From Bacteroidetes bacterium GWF2_35_48 (GTDB lineage: Bacteria > Bacteroidota > Bacteroidia > Bacteroidales > GWF2-35-48): DNA of 64,000 nucleotides. The stretch covers positions 1-64,000 of the forward strand of contig MEOG01000096.1 of assembly GCA_001769125.1 (NCBI GenBank). Reading direction: 5' to 3'. Shown here one piece after another: positions 63,005 through 64,000 of the stretch. Both the position numbers and the translations under genes were made by a program. Each line of letters starts with the position of its first letter. Within the stretch, counting starts at the first letter, position 1. The notes beneath the pieces were generated by a model. That model did no database searches. It was given only the letters and a program-made list of their open reading frames with translations, and was not told the origin of the DNA.

Positions 63005-63669
63005 AAAAAGAAGAAATCCTGCTTAAAACAGAAGAATTTGTGAAACAATGTATGGAAGGAGATTCCTCTGGTCATGACTGGTGGCACATTCACAGAGTTA
63101 GAAATATTGCTGTTAAGATTGCAAAAGTAGAGAATGCAGACCTTTTTATTGTTGAATTGGCAGCTTTACTTCACGATATTTCAGACTGGAAATTTTCTGA
63201 TGAAAAAGAAAATCAAGAACAATCAAAAGTCAGAATATGGCTTGAACAGATGAAGGTTGAGGACAACTTTATATCACATATTTGCGAAATCATCAAAGAT
63301 CTTTCTTTTAAAGGAGCAGGTGTTTCAACTAATATGAAAACTTTAGAAGGAATAATTGTTCAGGATGCAGACAGATTAGATGCTATCGGAGCCATTGGTA
63401 TTGCAAGGACTTTTGCTTATGGAGGATCGAAAGGAAGAGAAATTTACAATCCGAAAATTTTGCCTGTTTTACATCAATCGTTCGAAGAGTATAAAAATAC
63501 CAAAGCCCCTACTTTAAATCATTTTTATGAAAAACTTTTACTTTTGAAAGATCGCATGAATACTGATTCAGCAAAAAATATCGCTGTGGAAAGACACTCT
63601 TTTATGGTAACATTTCTTGAACATTTTTTCATGGAAACTTGGTTGAATAAAGAAAGCTACTCGGAATAA
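63001..63669 (+). CDS. HD domain phosphohydrolase
   Basis: The 222-residue protein has the HD-domain pattern: GHDWWHIHRVRNIAVKIAK (His25, His29 and His31), LAALLHDISDWK with the HD pair at about 58-59, and the later acidic motif QDADRLDAIGAIGIARTFAYGG. It resembles the YedJ/YpgQ-type metal-dependent phosphohydrolases, acting on nucleotides or related phosphate esters. The overlap with the short asparaginase gene suggests a shared pathway, not yet known. Confidence 0.88.
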   Translation: MKKEEILLKTEEFVKQCMEGDSSGHDWWHIHRVRNIAVKIAKVENADLFIVELAALLHDISDWKFSDEKENQEQSKVRIWLEQMKVEDNFISHICEIIKDLSFKGAGVSTNMKTLEGIIVQDADRLDAIGAIGIARTFAYGGSKGREIYNPKILPVLHQSFEEYKNTKAPTLNHFYEKLLLLKDRMNTDSAKNIAVERHSFMVTFLEHFFMETWLNKESYSE

Positions 63670-64000
63670 TCAATCCTTCATCAACCTGTTATAAATCTCA
63701 TGACACACCCATGCATCCGTTGCGGCATAACGAACCTGACCATCGCTGAGTTCATCTGCTTCCCAGTCTGACAAGCGTTGGGATTTTGATATTCTGATAT
63801 TTAAAATTATTGCAGCTAATTTTTTCAAACTGAAATTCTCAATATCAAATTTCTTCACCATATCTTGCAGTTCTATGAAATTTTCTGCTTTAAAAGGAGT
63901 GATTTTTTGAAGAATCCGGATATCTTCCCGAACTGCTGCCCCGACTTTAATAATTGCAGGATCAGCCAAAATATCAACAATACTTTGCGGAAGACCCATT
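63670..64000 (-). CDS. 3'-5' exonuclease (RNase D / DnaQ-like), cut by the window edge
   Basis: The last about 110 residues of a longer protein; its start lies beyond the window. ADPAIIKVGAAVREDIRIL, ENFIELQDMVKKF, FSLKKLAAIILNIRISKSQRLSDWEADELSDGQVRYAATDAWVCHEIYNRL correspond to the exonuclease domain with the third motif Tyr-Ala-Ala-Thr-Asp. The Exo I motif is not in the window. It converges on the HD gene, with no space between stops. Confidence 0.85.
   Translation of the reverse strand, partial: MGLPQSIVDILADPAIIKVGAAVREDIRILQKITPFKAENFIELQDMVKKFDIENFSLKKLAAIILNIRISKSQRLSDWEADELSDGQVRYAATDAWVCHEIYNRLMKD

Overview
The window is AT-rich chromosomal DNA from a member of the Bacteroidota, probably an environmental or anaerobic lineage. 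Three things support this. Several C-terminal type IX secretion (T9SS) sorting domains are present. Many upstream regions carry the Bacteroidota promoter (TTG or TTTG, about 19 bases, then TAnnTTTG), for example at 3198-3228, 14503-14532, 24029-24059 and 37052-37082. Family content also fits: DUF4270, a short GT5-only starch synthase, SiaC-like DUF1987, a SecA with a charged N-terminal insertion, and DUF1573. I see no prophage, no transposase gene, no rRNA and no CRISPR array.

Layout. 1-9.2 kb: hybrid histidine kinase, rpsF-rpsR-rplI, a divergent ornithine cyclodeaminase-like/RidA operon, secA. 9.2-14.5 kb: repeat-rich spacers, a small secreted protein, DUF4270 lipoprotein, GT5 synthase, panC, panD, rfaE2. 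14.5-23.9 kb: lipoprotein, radA, ansA, tRNA-Ser(GGA), a half-size YehS protein with YwbE and a conserved unknown, DUF1573, SDR, LemA, pyrD, a NAGPA-type secreted protein. 24-31.5 kb: the most unusual locus, with a PapD-like periplasmic chaperone, an inserted DUF433/DUF5615 toxin-antitoxin pair flanked by a 51-bp duplication, two paralogous secreted subunit-like proteins, and a 1312-residue outer-membrane-barrel protein with a C-terminal SPOR-like domain. It is organised like a chaperone-usher pathway. 31.5-41 kb: T9SS cargo proteins (one a truncated duplicate), an AAA/DUF4143 ATPase, and a TumE-like toxin-antitoxin pair.

41-53 kb: S9 peptidase lipoprotein, sugar-type MFS transporter, PBP4-type carboxypeptidase, DUF2721, a 1445-residue fused 2-hydroxyacyl-CoA dehydratase activase with its TetR regulator and a palindromic operator candidate, and CorA. 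53-64 kb: SiaC-like protein, pheT, a HEAT-like unknown, TonB, a T9SS-exported alpha/beta hydrolase of the chlorophyllase/PETase type, a PQQ-like propeller plus LolA-like pair, a one-domain asparaginase with an HD hydrolase, and a 3'-5' exonuclease cut by the window edge.

The spacers hold several dispersed repeat families: a 126-212 bp MITE-like element (9237 and 62021), a 262-bp inverted-repeat element (149-410), GTCGGCA/ACTGATG tandem tracts, CATCGTTCCAT palindromes, GC-rich GCAGGCAG hairpins, and a family of small hairpins with a conserved loop (TTCGA...CTCAG) and variable complementary arms. Copies of the last family also lie inside the coding sequence of T9SS sorting domains. All functional calls are from reading the sequence; no database search was run.
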